64,000 nucleotides of DNA from Lysinibacillus fusiformis (GTDB lineage Bacteria; Bacillota; Bacilli; Bacillales_A; Planococcaceae), in contig NZ_CP041696.1 of NCBI RefSeq assembly GCF_007362955.1, positions 1,674,001 to 1,738,000 of the forward strand. Reading direction: 5' to 3'. The notes under the pieces were generated by a model. It was not told the origin of the DNA, made no database searches, and saw only the letters and a list, made by a program, of their open reading frames with translations. The position numbers and the translations under genes were made by a program. Positions 20,166 through 27,768 of the stretch are shown here, in pieces (position 1 is the stretch's first letter; the number at the start of each line of letters is the position of its first letter).

Positions 20166-21815
20166 ATGGAGAATAAAAAGCCGATTTCCTTTCAAACTGC
20201 CCTGCTTTTTCATCTATCCGACATTGACTATATTACTCGCTCTACACAATCGAGTTACCAGCAAATCTTCGCTAAGCAGCATACATTGATTATTTTTATT
20301 ACTGGTAGTGGAACACTTACTATTGATGATGCTCAATTTATTGTCGCAACTGGCAAAATTTTTCTCCTTCCGCCTGATTCCGTCATGGATTTATCAGATA
20401 TAGATAAGCATAATTATAGTTTTTATAAGATATCATTTACAACCATACAACTACAACAACAAGTACCTTCTACATACAAAGAGAGTTTATTTTCTGATCA
20501 GGTAGCGTATGCAATCTATCCTTACGCTCGCATAATTCGACTCGCGGAAGAGCTTTATAAAACACAGCGCCAGTCAAATCCAATTAAACAACAAAGTCTT
20601 TTATACGAATTACTTAGCGATTTGTTTGAGTATCACCTGCAAACAAATCATAAATATGATGTTTCACAAGCTGTTGAGCAAACAATCGAATATATCCACA
20701 AGCACTATCAAAAGTCACTAACTGTTAAACAATTAGCAAGTTTAGCTCAAGTTGCCCAATGGCAGTACAGTACAATCTTCCAAACATTAACAGGCAAAAA
20801 ACCTCTTGATTATGTAACTGAATTACGATTAGAACACGCACAAGTACTGCTTCAACAAACAAATGAACCGTTAAAGGACATTGCACAGTTAGTGGGATTT
20901 AATGATGAATATTATTTTAATCGACGTTTTAAGCAAATGATCGGTATGCCTCCAAAGCAGTTTGCACGTAAGCAAAAGCAAAAAGTTGTTGTAAAGGACT
21001 GGACGGGTCATGAAGTTGTAATCCCTTCTGCCCCTAGCCGTGTCATTTATCATGGAGAGACATTTGGGGATATACTCATTTTTGATATACAACCGATTGG
21101 TGGAGATAAAACTGCTATTAATAAAACGCTCTATAAAAATCGTGTGCCACTTGTTCAAGATGTAAACTTTCCAATTGATTTTGAAAAATCTTCTGTGCTA
21201 AAACCAGATTTAATTATCTTTACGAATGCTGACGAACAGCAGTATCAAGTTTTATCAGCAATTGCCCCTACAGTCACACATAATTCTTGGGGAACACTTG
21301 AAGAGCGTATCGCACTCTTAGGACAATGGCTTGGCAAGGAATCGGAGGCAGAGGATTGGCTAATGCGTTTTAAGCAAAAAGAAGATAGGATGTGGCAGCA
21401 GTTGCAAACCACTCTTGAACCAGGTGAAACAGCCTCTGTTTTTATTTTCGACCGGGGTAAACGCCTTTTTGTGATGGGATGCACAGGCTTATCAACAGCT
21501 CTTTATCATCCAAACGGATTTCAACCAAATAAATTAATAGAGCAATTAATTCAGTCAAAAGCAGGGTACAAAGAAATATCTATAGAGTTACTACCTCAAT
21601 ACGCAGGAGATCGGATTTTTATGTTATTCTCAGATAATCTTGAATCAAGGCTCGCTACAGAGGAACTCATAAACAGCTTCATATGGGAAAGCCTACCCGC
21701 AGTTAAGAAAGGTAATTTTTATTTTGTAGACGCGAGGAAATGGAATTATAGCGATGCTTACACAAGGGAAAAGTTACTTAGAGCTTTACCGCGATTGATT
21801 GGACAGACAATTTAA
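20166..21815 (+). CDS. Btr-like AraC regulator with cytoplasmic siderophore-binding domain
   Basis: A 549-residue soluble regulator; the ATG at 20166 follows AAAGGAGTGAAAAAG. Residues 1-165 are a cupin-like sensor arm, ~170-270 the AraC DNA-binding domain (HYQKSLTVKQLASLAQVAQWQYSTIFQ; LVGFNDEYYFNRRFKQMIG), and ~275-549 a binding-protein fold without signal peptide or membrane span. It follows the type B receptor gene at 19098, and its sensor domain is the closest match to that receptor in the window. The inferred job is to report intracellular iron-siderophore and activate the receptor gene. It is likely Fur-repressed through the box at 20129. Confidence 0.9.
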   Translation: MENKKPISFQTALLFHLSDIDYITRSTQSSYQQIFAKQHTLIIFITGSGTLTIDDAQFIVATGKIFLLPPDSVMDLSDIDKHNYSFYKISFTTIQLQQQVPSTYKESLFSDQVAYAIYPYARIIRLAEELYKTQRQSNPIKQQSLLYELLSDLFEYHLQTNHKYDVSQAVEQTIEYIHKHYQKSLTVKQLASLAQVAQWQYSTIFQTLTGKKPLDYVTELRLEHAQVLLQQTNEPLKDIAQLVGFNDEYYFNRRFKQMIGMPPKQFARKQKQKVVVKDWTGHEVVIPSAPSRVIYHGETFGDILIFDIQPIGGDKTAINKTLYKNRVPLVQDVNFPIDFEKSSVLKPDLIIFTNADEQQYQVLSAIAPTVTHNSWGTLEERIALLGQWLGKESEAEDWLMRFKQKEDRMWQQLQTTLEPGETASVFIFDRGKRLFVMGCTGLSTALYHPNGFQPNKLIEQLIQSKAGYKEISIELLPQYAGDRIFMLFSDNLESRLATEELINSFIWESLPAVKKGNFYFVDARKWNYSDAYTREKLLRALPRLIGQTI

Positions 21816-21870
21816 AGTTTACTCAATAAATTCCGGCAATTTTAGATTTTTGGCTGTGAGGTGGATTCTC

Positions 21871-22107
21871 ATGTTGAATAAGGGGAAAACTCCTAGCACG
21901 ATAATCGGGAATGATGTTCGAAATTATATGGCAAACCATTTTGATGAGCAGCTATCTATTGATTATCTAGCGTTGATAACAGGCTTAAACCCAAACTATT
22001 TTGGCGAAGTGTTTAAGAAAGCTTATGTGCAATTTGCTGTGGAAGAACATGTTAGTGTCCTTCCCTGCATGCTTAGCAGACTTCCTCGATTTTTAAATTC
22101 TAAATGA
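21871..22107 (+). pseudogene. Truncated AraC DNA-binding fragment
   Basis: A 78-residue frame whose middle (VRNYMANHFDEQLSIDYLALITGLNPNYFGEVFKKAY) is the first helix-turn-helix of an AraC protein. The second helix pair is missing: after the first motif the sequence becomes unrelated (VEEHVSVLPCMLSRLPRFLNSK). A GTGAGGTGG ribosome-site-like stretch precedes the ATG. It is most likely the remains of another AraC gene of this island; expression as a small DNA-binding protein cannot be excluded. Confidence 0.55.
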
Positions 22108-22113
22108 CAGTGC

Positions 22114-22150
22114 AAAACCCAAGTGGCGTTAACGCCACTTGGGTTTTTTT
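22114..22150 (+). terminator. Bidirectional terminator between convergent genes
   Basis: A perfect 14-bp inverted repeat (AACCCAAGTGGCGT at 22116-22129 and its complement) with a tiny loop is followed by a T run on the plus strand and flanked by AAAA on the other side. It can serve the AraC fragment and the gene at 22187. Confidence 0.9.
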
Positions 22151-22186
22151 AAGCATCAAAATATTTAAATCATTAGAAGGATAACG

Positions 22187-23179
22187 CTATTTCACTAACA
22201 TATTCGGAAATTCCTCCAACAACATTTCACTCGTTGTCATATCATCATAATTCCATTTATCCTCAATATAATATATTTTATTGTTTTTTACGGCAGGCAA
22301 AGAGTTCCACAAAGGCTTTTGTTGTAATTCTTCAAAAGCTTTTTGAGCCTCTTTATCCGCAGAAAGTAATACAAATAAATAATCACCAACAAGCGTATCG
22401 TGCATGGATTCTTCAGAAATTTGAATGTATGGTCCACTATTTGGCTGTAACGCTTGTACCTTTTCATCCATAGCAAAACCTGTAGGCTGATACAGCAGAT
22501 CAGCTACCCCTCCTGTTTTCATCACATACATATTTTTATTCCAAAAATATTGAAGTACCACCGCTGTTTCACCTTCTGCTACCGTGCCATTTGCACGAAG
22601 CTTTTGCCACATAGCTTCTACATCTTCTTCATACTTTTTCAGTTGTTGCTCTCCTTCTGCTTTTTTACCAACAATATCAGCAATAATAGGGAATCGTTCC
22701 TTTAATGGAAGCATACCATCGAAAACAACAGTTGGTGCGATTTTAGAGGCTTCTTCAACTTCCTTATCCATAACGTATGACAACATAATCAAATCTGGAT
22801 TTAACGAAAGCACCTTCTCCAAATTTGTTGGGAAGCCAATATCGGTTGCACTAATTTTCCCTTTATTCTCTAATACACCGCTATCAATAAAACGGTGATC
22901 CACCCCTACAGGCTCTATACCTAATGCAAGTAAATCACCAATGGCATTCCCCTGAAGCACAATTTGTTCTGGCTTTGTTGGAATGTCTATTTCGGTTCCT
23001 TGACTATCTTTATAAACTCTTGTCTCAGAAGAGCTAGCCGCCTGATTTTCTAAAACAGTTTGATTTTGTCCTGTCGTTTCATTATTCAAATTTGCAGCGC
23101 CCCCTGTACAAGCACTTAGTAATAATGTAATGCAAAGCAATGCTGTTGCCGCAAGTGATGCTTTCGACCCTCTATGCAT
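22187..23179 (-). CDS. Siderophore-binding lipoprotein from an internal start (second copy)
   Basis: ATG at 23177-23179 follows GTGGAGAGGAAGATTTACAT, an adequate ribosome site, and gives a 330-residue lipoprotein: a short signal (GSKASLAATALLCITLLLSAC), then a full Peripla_BP_2 domain ending MTTSEMLLEEFPNMLVK. The end resembles that of 19098 (REWLLDEIPTMLKK), so it belongs to the same type B group. The Fur box lies at the same distance from the start codon as in the first copy (26 bases). Confidence 0.7.
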   Translation of the reverse strand: MHRGSKASLAATALLCITLLLSACTGGAANLNNETTGQNQTVLENQAASSSETRVYKDSQGTEIDIPTKPEQIVLQGNAIGDLLALGIEPVGVDHRFIDSGVLENKGKISATDIGFPTNLEKVLSLNPDLIMLSYVMDKEVEEASKIAPTVVFDGMLPLKERFPIIADIVGKKAEGEQQLKKYEEDVEAMWQKLRANGTVAEGETAVVLQYFWNKNMYVMKTGGVADLLYQPTGFAMDEKVQALQPNSGPYIQISEESMHDTLVGDYLFVLLSADKEAQKAFEELQQKPLWNSLPAVKNNKIYYIEDKWNYDDMTTSEMLLEEFPNMLVK

Positions 23180-24133
23180 ATGTAAATCTTCCTCTCCACT
23201 ATATTGATAATGATTATCACTATCAATATATCGCCAAATTTGGCGCCAAACAATGGACAATCCAATGGCATTTTGAGGACTATCTACTTCTTGCAGAAGG
23301 TTGACTTCCCGTTTTCTAAAGCGTAAAGGTGAAACCCCTTTATACTTTTTAAAAAGACGACTAAAATAATACGGGTCTTTATAACCAATACTTAAGGCAA
23401 TTTCCTTTAATGTTGCATCTGTCTCTACCAATAGCTTTGCTGCTATATCAAGTCGAGTTCTGATTAAATAATCAATTACACTGTATCCTGTTTTCTTTTT
23501 GAACAATGAAGATACATGAGGAACACTGTAATTCAAATTTGCTGAAATAGACTCCAATGTAATCGATTGCGCATAATGTTCTTGTATATACATGACTACT
23601 TGCGCTACAAGGTCAGGCTCTATGACGTCAACTTCTTGCCTCTGAAGCTGTTTTAATACACTGTAAATAAATTGATAAAACAATGACTTAACATAGAATC
23701 GATCCAAGGCTTCTGCCCGATTCCATTCCTGCTCCATTAACTTAACCCTATGAAATAGAGAAATTGGATAACTTGGTACAAAACTATATTGTAAATGAAA
23801 TGGATTATTCGTTTCCAACAGACGCAATATCTCTTGACGACTAGAGCTTGGAATCGATGCTTTATAGAAAATTAAATAATATTCCAGTTCATTCTCTGTA
23901 AGAATTATATCTAAAATAGTCCCTTTCCCACTATGTATGACTTGAAACTGTTGAATGATATATTCAATATGATCAAGCTGAACTTGTGCTTGACCACGCG
24001 AGATAAAAATAAAACCATTAGAGGGCATTTTGTAATTGCGTAAATCCTCTCCCCACCTCAAAATCTTACGGCGTACATCTAACACTTTTATTGAGGCATT
24101 ATCCCAAAGTAAAGTATGGTCTTTTCCGTTCAT
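22187..24133 (-). CDS. AraC regulator and siderophore-binding lipoprotein in one reading frame (second copy)
   Basis: A 648-codon frame from ATG at 24133 (AAAGGAGGGGGACTATTAAA upstream). An AraC domain lies at ~178-275 (HYAQSITLESISANLNYSVPHVSSLFKKK; SIGYKDPYYFSRLFKKYKGVSPLRFRK). A linker at ~276-318 is translated across a promoter and Fur box. Then come a lipoprotein signal (LAATALLCITLLLSAC) and a type B binding domain (KPEQIVLQGNAIGDLLALGIEPVGV; YMQ-like VMKTGGVADLLYQPTGF; LVGDYLFVLLSADKEAQ). The AraC half is closely related to that of 16927, but the receptor halves are of different types. Keeping the frame open in both despite divergence suggests it is either selected or inherited from one fused ancestor whose receptor half was swapped. 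Confidence 0.77.
   Translation of the reverse strand: MNGKDHTLLWDNASIKVLDVRRKILRWGEDLRNYKMPSNGFIFISRGQAQVQLDHIEYIIQQFQVIHSGKGTILDIILTENELEYYLIFYKASIPSSSRQEILRLLETNNPFHLQYSFVPSYPISLFHRVKLMEQEWNRAEALDRFYVKSLFYQFIYSVLKQLQRQEVDVIEPDLVAQVVMYIQEHYAQSITLESISANLNYSVPHVSSLFKKKTGYSVIDYLIRTRLDIAAKLLVETDATLKEIALSIGYKDPYYFSRLFKKYKGVSPLRFRKREVNLLQEVDSPQNAIGLSIVWRQIWRYIDSDNHYQYSGEEDLHMHRGSKASLAATALLCITLLLSACTGGAANLNNETTGQNQTVLENQAASSSETRVYKDSQGTEIDIPTKPEQIVLQGNAIGDLLALGIEPVGVDHRFIDSGVLENKGKISATDIGFPTNLEKVLSLNPDLIMLSYVMDKEVEEASKIAPTVVFDGMLPLKERFPIIADIVGKKAEGEQQLKKYEEDVEAMWQKLRANGTVAEGETAVVLQYFWNKNMYVMKTGGVADLLYQPTGFAMDEKVQALQPNSGPYIQISEESMHDTLVGDYLFVLLSADKEAQKAFEELQQKPLWNSLPAVKNNKIYYIEDKWNYDDMTTSEMLLEEFPNMLVK
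23205..23253 (-). promoter_or_regulatory. Internal promoter and perfect Fur box within the second fused frame
   Basis: On the minus strand TTGTTT (23248-23253), a 17-bp spacer and TATATT (23225-23230) are followed by TGATAATCATTATCA (23205-23219), a perfect Fur core. The arrangement and distances are the same as at 17927-17972, and the operator is again read as DNHYQY in the long frame. The spacer contains the palindrome TTTGGCGCCAAA. Confidence 0.8.
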
Positions 24134-24169
24134 TTTAATAGTCCCCCTCCTTTCTATCATCATTATAAT

Positions 24170-24184
24170 TGATAATTATTATCA
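24170..24184 (-). promoter_or_regulatory. Perfect Fur box before the fused gene at 22187
   Basis: TGATAATTATTATCA is a perfect Fur core 37 bp before the ATG at 24133. The fused frame therefore has two Fur boxes, one before the AraC part and one in the middle. Confidence 0.88.
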
Positions 24185-24321
24185 ATTATACTTAAAGTAT
24201 GTAGAGGTAAAATTACTTTATACTAATAGAAAATCCACTTGATTTCGAAGGATACTTTGGAAATCAAGTGGATTCTTAATGTATATTCTAGATAATGTGT
24301 TTACAAAAACGTTATGAGGCC

Positions 24322-25308
24322 TTACTTTTCCTTATCTAAATAATCCTTGAGCATACTAGCTATTTCTTCGACCTGTGCCTCTACTGCGATTGGATCATAG
24401 GGCCAGAATCGTTCTGGATTCAATTGAAAGACGCGTTTATTTTTTACGGCATCCAATGTTGACCATACCGATGAATCCTCATCAAATTCTGCGCCACCAG
24501 ATATATCCAAAAAGATATAGTCGCCTGCATAATCAGCAATTTTCTCCTGTGAGATATTCAAAGCATTTATTTTGGAATCAATTAAATCCTTACGAACTGT
24601 CTCAGGTGGTGTTAAACCTAGCTGCTGATAAATCGCCTGCCCGCCTCTATTTACACCATCACCGTAAATATAAAAATCCTTACCAAAAGGACCCATAAGC
24701 GAAAAGGTTGTCCCTTCCTTAATTAACCCTTGTATCGAAGCTTTTGCGCTTTCTACCTTTGAATCGAATCCTTTTAGCCACTTTTCAGCTTCCCTTTCCT
24801 TACCTAGTATCTCTCCAAATGCTCTCATTTCTTCATGAACTTCATGATAGGTTCCATAGGGTATGACTAATGTCGGGGCAATTTTTCGATATTGTTCATT
24901 TAATTTTTCATCTCCACCAACAGTTACTATTAAGTCCGGTTTTAGAGACAAGATTTTTTCCACAGAGCCTCCATCAATTTGTCCAATGTCTGTGATACCA
25001 TCGCTCATTTCTATCGTATAAGGACTTTCTAACTCCCAATATGGAGCCCCTACTGGCTTAACTCCAAAAACTAAGAAGTTTGCTAAATAGCCCTGCGTTA
25101 CAATCCTTTGTGGATTTGCAGGTATTTCAACATCTCCATCAATTGTTTTGATGATTTTCGTTTCTAAATTCGTAGTCGTATTACTATCCGATTTAGATGA
25201 ATAGCTGTTTAAATCGCTCTCTCCTGTACTCCCGCATCCACTTAAAGTGAATACTAGCAGGACTGTTAAAATAATACCTGCACAAATGTCGCGTTTAGCC
25301 TTGCACAT
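24322..25308 (-). CDS. Ferric-siderophore-binding lipoprotein (type A)
   Basis: A lipoprotein of about 328 residues; ATG at 25308 follows TTGAGGAGAGATAAG. The signal ends in VFTLSGC. The mature Peripla_BP_2 domain has NPQRIVTQGYLANFLVFGVKPVGAP, then KPDLIVTVGGDEKLNEQ, then YGDGVNRGGQAIYQQLGLTPP, then YAGDYIFLDISGGAEF. It is a close relative of 11733, including the same Fur-box variant and the same order: receptor downstream of a Btr-like regulator (25443). The two receptor/regulator pairs look like products of one duplication. Its job is to deliver a ferric siderophore to an importer that is not encoded here. Confidence 0.9.
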   Translation of the reverse strand: MCKAKRDICAGIILTVLLVFTLSGCGSTGESDLNSYSSKSDSNTTTNLETKIIKTIDGDVEIPANPQRIVTQGYLANFLVFGVKPVGAPYWELESPYTIEMSDGITDIGQIDGGSVEKILSLKPDLIVTVGGDEKLNEQYRKIAPTLVIPYGTYHEVHEEMRAFGEILGKEREAEKWLKGFDSKVESAKASIQGLIKEGTTFSLMGPFGKDFYIYGDGVNRGGQAIYQQLGLTPPETVRKDLIDSKINALNISQEKIADYAGDYIFLDISGGAEFDEDSSVWSTLDAVKNKRVFQLNPERFWPYDPIAVEAQVEEIASMLKDYLDKEK

Positions 25309-25330
25309 CTTATCTCTCCTCAATCGATAA

Positions 25331-25345
25331 TGATAATCTTTCTCA
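25331..25345 (-). promoter_or_regulatory. Fur box before the binding protein at 24322
   Basis: TGATAATCTTTCTCA matches the Fur core at 12 of 14 positions and is identical to the box at 12718. It overlaps GATAATGATAATC, giving a longer site from 25326. Confidence 0.78.
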
Positions 25346-25442
25346 ACTATTGCTTTTATCGTATCGATTTATTGGACACCCGTCTATTTCAAAATGTGAC
25401 AATCTCTACATGGACAATCGTTACATCGGTAAATTCATCAAA

Positions 25443-27023
25443 CTACGTATTAAGGAGTTTTTCAAGCATAATATCTAATTGTTTTTCTAAAGCAACGCCA
25501 TCATTACACCAGAAATCATTGAGTTTAATAGGGTAAACTTTCTTTGAAGGATCATTTAATAGCTCCCTCCACGCCTTCCGCTTTCGTAGCTTTTCTGGGA
25601 AATGGTCATAGTATTCCTCTGTGAGGACAATAAACATATGGTCTGCAGCATATTCAGACAATAATGCTTCAGTGATAAATAGATGATTATTCACATCTAG
25701 CACCTCTTGCCGAATACGCGGATGTGGCTTCAATTTTAATCCATTGTATAAATTATAAGTTGCTCTAGCAGTCGTATTCCAGATACAAATTGTTTGATCT
25801 TCCCAAACCTCATATAATCCTACAGTCTCGCCCACCTGGACAACGGATTCAAGCTTAGAACTAGCACAATGAGTAATTGCTAAATAATGCTGTACCCACT
25901 CATCTGCCGTAGCCTCACGTCCAACAATTCGCCCCATAAGCTGAACCGCTTCTAATCGATCTAACTGATTCCATGGAAGCACCAATACTGGTGCAAGCTG
26001 TTCCAACTTTTCTAGCTTTCCTGGCCAATAATATAAATATTCAGGGGCAACAATTAAATCTATGTTTGTATTTTCTAATTGTTGCATCCCATTTTCCTGT
26101 TCTAAATCAATCGTACTGCAAAGCTCCTCTCGTAAAAGAGGAGATACTTCCCAAGGGGTAAAGGGAGCAGCTATCGGCTGAATGCCAAGAGCAAGTAAAT
26201 CACCACTATATTGTAGAGCAACAATATGCGTAGGTTTAGGCTGTCGGCGATATTCCCTTGGCGCTATACCCACAATTTGTTTGAACTTACGGCTTAAATA
26301 TAAACCATCTGCATAGCCTACCTTGCTTGCAATGTCATTTAATGTGGCATCACTTGAAAGCAAATACATCTTTGCTTTATCCACCCTCACCCTAGTCAGA
26401 TGATTGGAAAAGCTACGCCCTACCTGCTTTTGAAACAATCTTGAAAAATAACTCGTATTAAATCCCATCAGCTCTGCCAATTGAGAGCGAGTCAGATTTT
26501 GATCGTAGTGTCGATTCATATAGTCCAGTGCTTCCCGCATAATAAAATCTACCTTTTTCCCATAAGGTTTCAGGGCTTGAGTAAACAAATGTAAAAGTTC
26601 CTCTAATAAATAATTTTGTTTTGCTACTAAGTAGGGTTCACTTGAAATTTGGTTTGCTGTAAGCTCTTGTAGAATAGTAATTGCACGATACGGTAAAGTT
26701 TCGGAGCCCGCAACTACCCAGTTAGCAGGCAGTTCATTACCCGCCTGATAAAGTAATACATCATCATTTTCTTCTACAAGATTATAGTTTTGATAGGAAA
26801 CGATATTTAAATGAACAAATTGATGAGCCTCTTTCACCAACTTCACTTTTTTATCTGCACAAAGGAAAATCATTTCCCCCTTCGCAAGGAATAGCCTCTC
26901 GTCACCGAAATAAATTTTTATAGAGGTATCGCTACTTAACAATGATGGAAATTTGCTAAGGAGTATGTGTTGTTCATTACCCTCTCGCCATTTCATTACT
27001 TCCGCGTTCTTTAGTATGTACAT
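25443..27023 (-). CDS. Btr-like AraC regulator with cytoplasmic siderophore-binding domain
   Basis: A 526-residue soluble regulator. Residues 1-155 are the sensor arm, ~160-262 the AraC domain (HYDQNLTRSQLAELMGFNTSYFSRLFQKQ; KVGYADGLYLSRKFKQIVGIAPREYRR), and ~265-526 a binding-protein fold (IVALQYSGDLLALGIQPIAAP; IWNTTARATYNLYNGL). There is no signal peptide. GRGG is replaced by TTARATYN, so the ligand may differ from that of 12798. The ATG follows GAGGTGATCGTAAT. It lies upstream of, and in the same direction as, the receptor at 24322, its likely target. No Fur box is evident, but a 9-bp inverted repeat lies 49 bp upstream. Confidence 0.88.
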   Translation of the reverse strand: MYILKNAEVMKWREGNEQHILLSKFPSLLSSDTSIKIYFGDERLFLAKGEMIFLCADKKVKLVKEAHQFVHLNIVSYQNYNLVEENDDVLLYQAGNELPANWVVAGSETLPYRAITILQELTANQISSEPYLVAKQNYLLEELLHLFTQALKPYGKKVDFIMREALDYMNRHYDQNLTRSQLAELMGFNTSYFSRLFQKQVGRSFSNHLTRVRVDKAKMYLLSSDATLNDIASKVGYADGLYLSRKFKQIVGIAPREYRRQPKPTHIVALQYSGDLLALGIQPIAAPFTPWEVSPLLREELCSTIDLEQENGMQQLENTNIDLIVAPEYLYYWPGKLEKLEQLAPVLVLPWNQLDRLEAVQLMGRIVGREATADEWVQHYLAITHCASSKLESVVQVGETVGLYEVWEDQTICIWNTTARATYNLYNGLKLKPHPRIRQEVLDVNNHLFITEALLSEYAADHMFIVLTEEYYDHFPEKLRKRKAWRELLNDPSKKVYPIKLNDFWCNDGVALEKQLDIMLEKLLNT

Positions 27024-27071
27024 ATTACGATCACCTCAAGGTTGTGTCATGTATCTCTACTTTAGTTATCG

Positions 27072-27096
27072 GAACTATTATAAATGTTAATAGTTC
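27072..27096 (-). promoter_or_regulatory. Inverted repeat upstream of the regulator at 25443
   Basis: GAACTATTA, seven bases and TAATAGTTC form a perfect 9-bp dyad 49 bp before the start codon. One half extended (TGAGAACTATTAACA) matches the Fur core at 11 of 14 positions. It could be a weak Fur box or an autoregulatory site; the sequence alone does not decide. Confidence 0.4.
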
Positions 27097-27191
27097 TCAA
27101 TAAAATCCAAAATAAGGTAGATATCCACAATAGTTTGGCCTATTATTTTTCGGAGCACTTACTATTTTACAATCCAAAATAGCCTGAGGGT

Positions 27192-27262
27192 TTATTTTAT
27201 ATTTTCAAAAGTATCTTCAATGAACTCTAATTGCTTCTTCAATGACACAGGTTCAATCAATT
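27192..27262 (-). pseudogene. C-terminal remnant of another siderophore-binding protein
   Basis: Read on the minus strand the frame is LIEPVSLKKQLEFIEDTFENIK followed by a stop. It lines up with the end of the protein at 16927 (SDPISLDKQLEFIVNSLLEREK). The sequence stops matching at about 27262, exactly where the dispersed repeat begins. So a further receptor gene was present and has been removed up to its last ~22 codons. Confidence 0.55.
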
Positions 27263-27531
27263 ATGCCCCGGCATAATTGCGTTCAGATTCGGTTTTGTGC
27301 TTAGGCCTACACGATGCAGATCAGTTAGCCTAAAAGAACTCCTTTCCGATTCCATGACATCCTCCGGAGGCTTTAGGCCAACATGATGTTGGTCACTCAG
27401 TCGTGTGTTGCTGTCGCTTCGCTTTCGTACAGATAAATTGCCACAGGACGTGGCGTTCTTAGACTGAGTTCCTCTATTTCAGCAGATGTTTTATGTGCGA
27501 AAGCATAGCGACAGCAACAGGTGTTTAGACA
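27258..27531. repeat. Dispersed hairpin-rich repeat, copy 1
   Basis: A segment with several short palindromes: CCTCCGGAGG, GGCCAACATGATGTTGGTC, GCCACAGGACGTGGC and a longer pair CTGTCGCTTCGCTTTCG / CGAAAGCATAGCGACAG. Long blocks recur at 43012-43400 (for example CCAACATGATGTTGGTCACTCA and GAGTTCCTCTATTTCAGCAG, in parts) and shorter ones near 34890. It has no open frame and separates two gene remnants, so it probably marks an insertion or recombination point. Confidence 0.7.
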
Positions 27532-27735
27532 CCTGCGAATATTCAACTCTTCTAATACTTGTTTGATGGGAGTCCCTGCTAATCTCATTTCAATTGCTTT
27601 CATTTTCACTTCTATGGGATAACTCACTCTTGTCCCCATAGAAAAACACCTCCACGTTGATTTGATAAGGTACAATACCCGTTTTTCAACGAAAGGTGTT
27701 TTTATTGTCTCAAATTTTTAGTTCAGTGCAACATG
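27532..27735 (-). mobile_element. Truncated IS3-family insertion sequence (left end and start of orfA)
   Basis: On the minus strand the frame from ATG at 27639 reads MGTRVSYPIEVKMKAIEMRL and continues AGTPIKQVLEELNIRR. This is the helix-turn-helix start of an IS3-family OrfA, which then breaks off into the dispersed repeat. Upstream, TGCACTGAACTAAAAATTTG at the outer edge (about 27716-27735) looks like an IS3-type terminal end beginning TG. The rest of orfA, orfB and the other end are missing, so the element is dead. Confidence 0.6.
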
Positions 27736-27768
27736 TAATTCTCTAGCTTTTTTTAGATTATTTTCTAA

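Noticed and set aside
22234-22705. Several short plus-strand frames opposite the receptor at 22187
   Set aside because: They lie inside a well-supported gene on the other strand, lack ribosome sites and have low-complexity His/Phe/Ser composition typical of antisense shadows.
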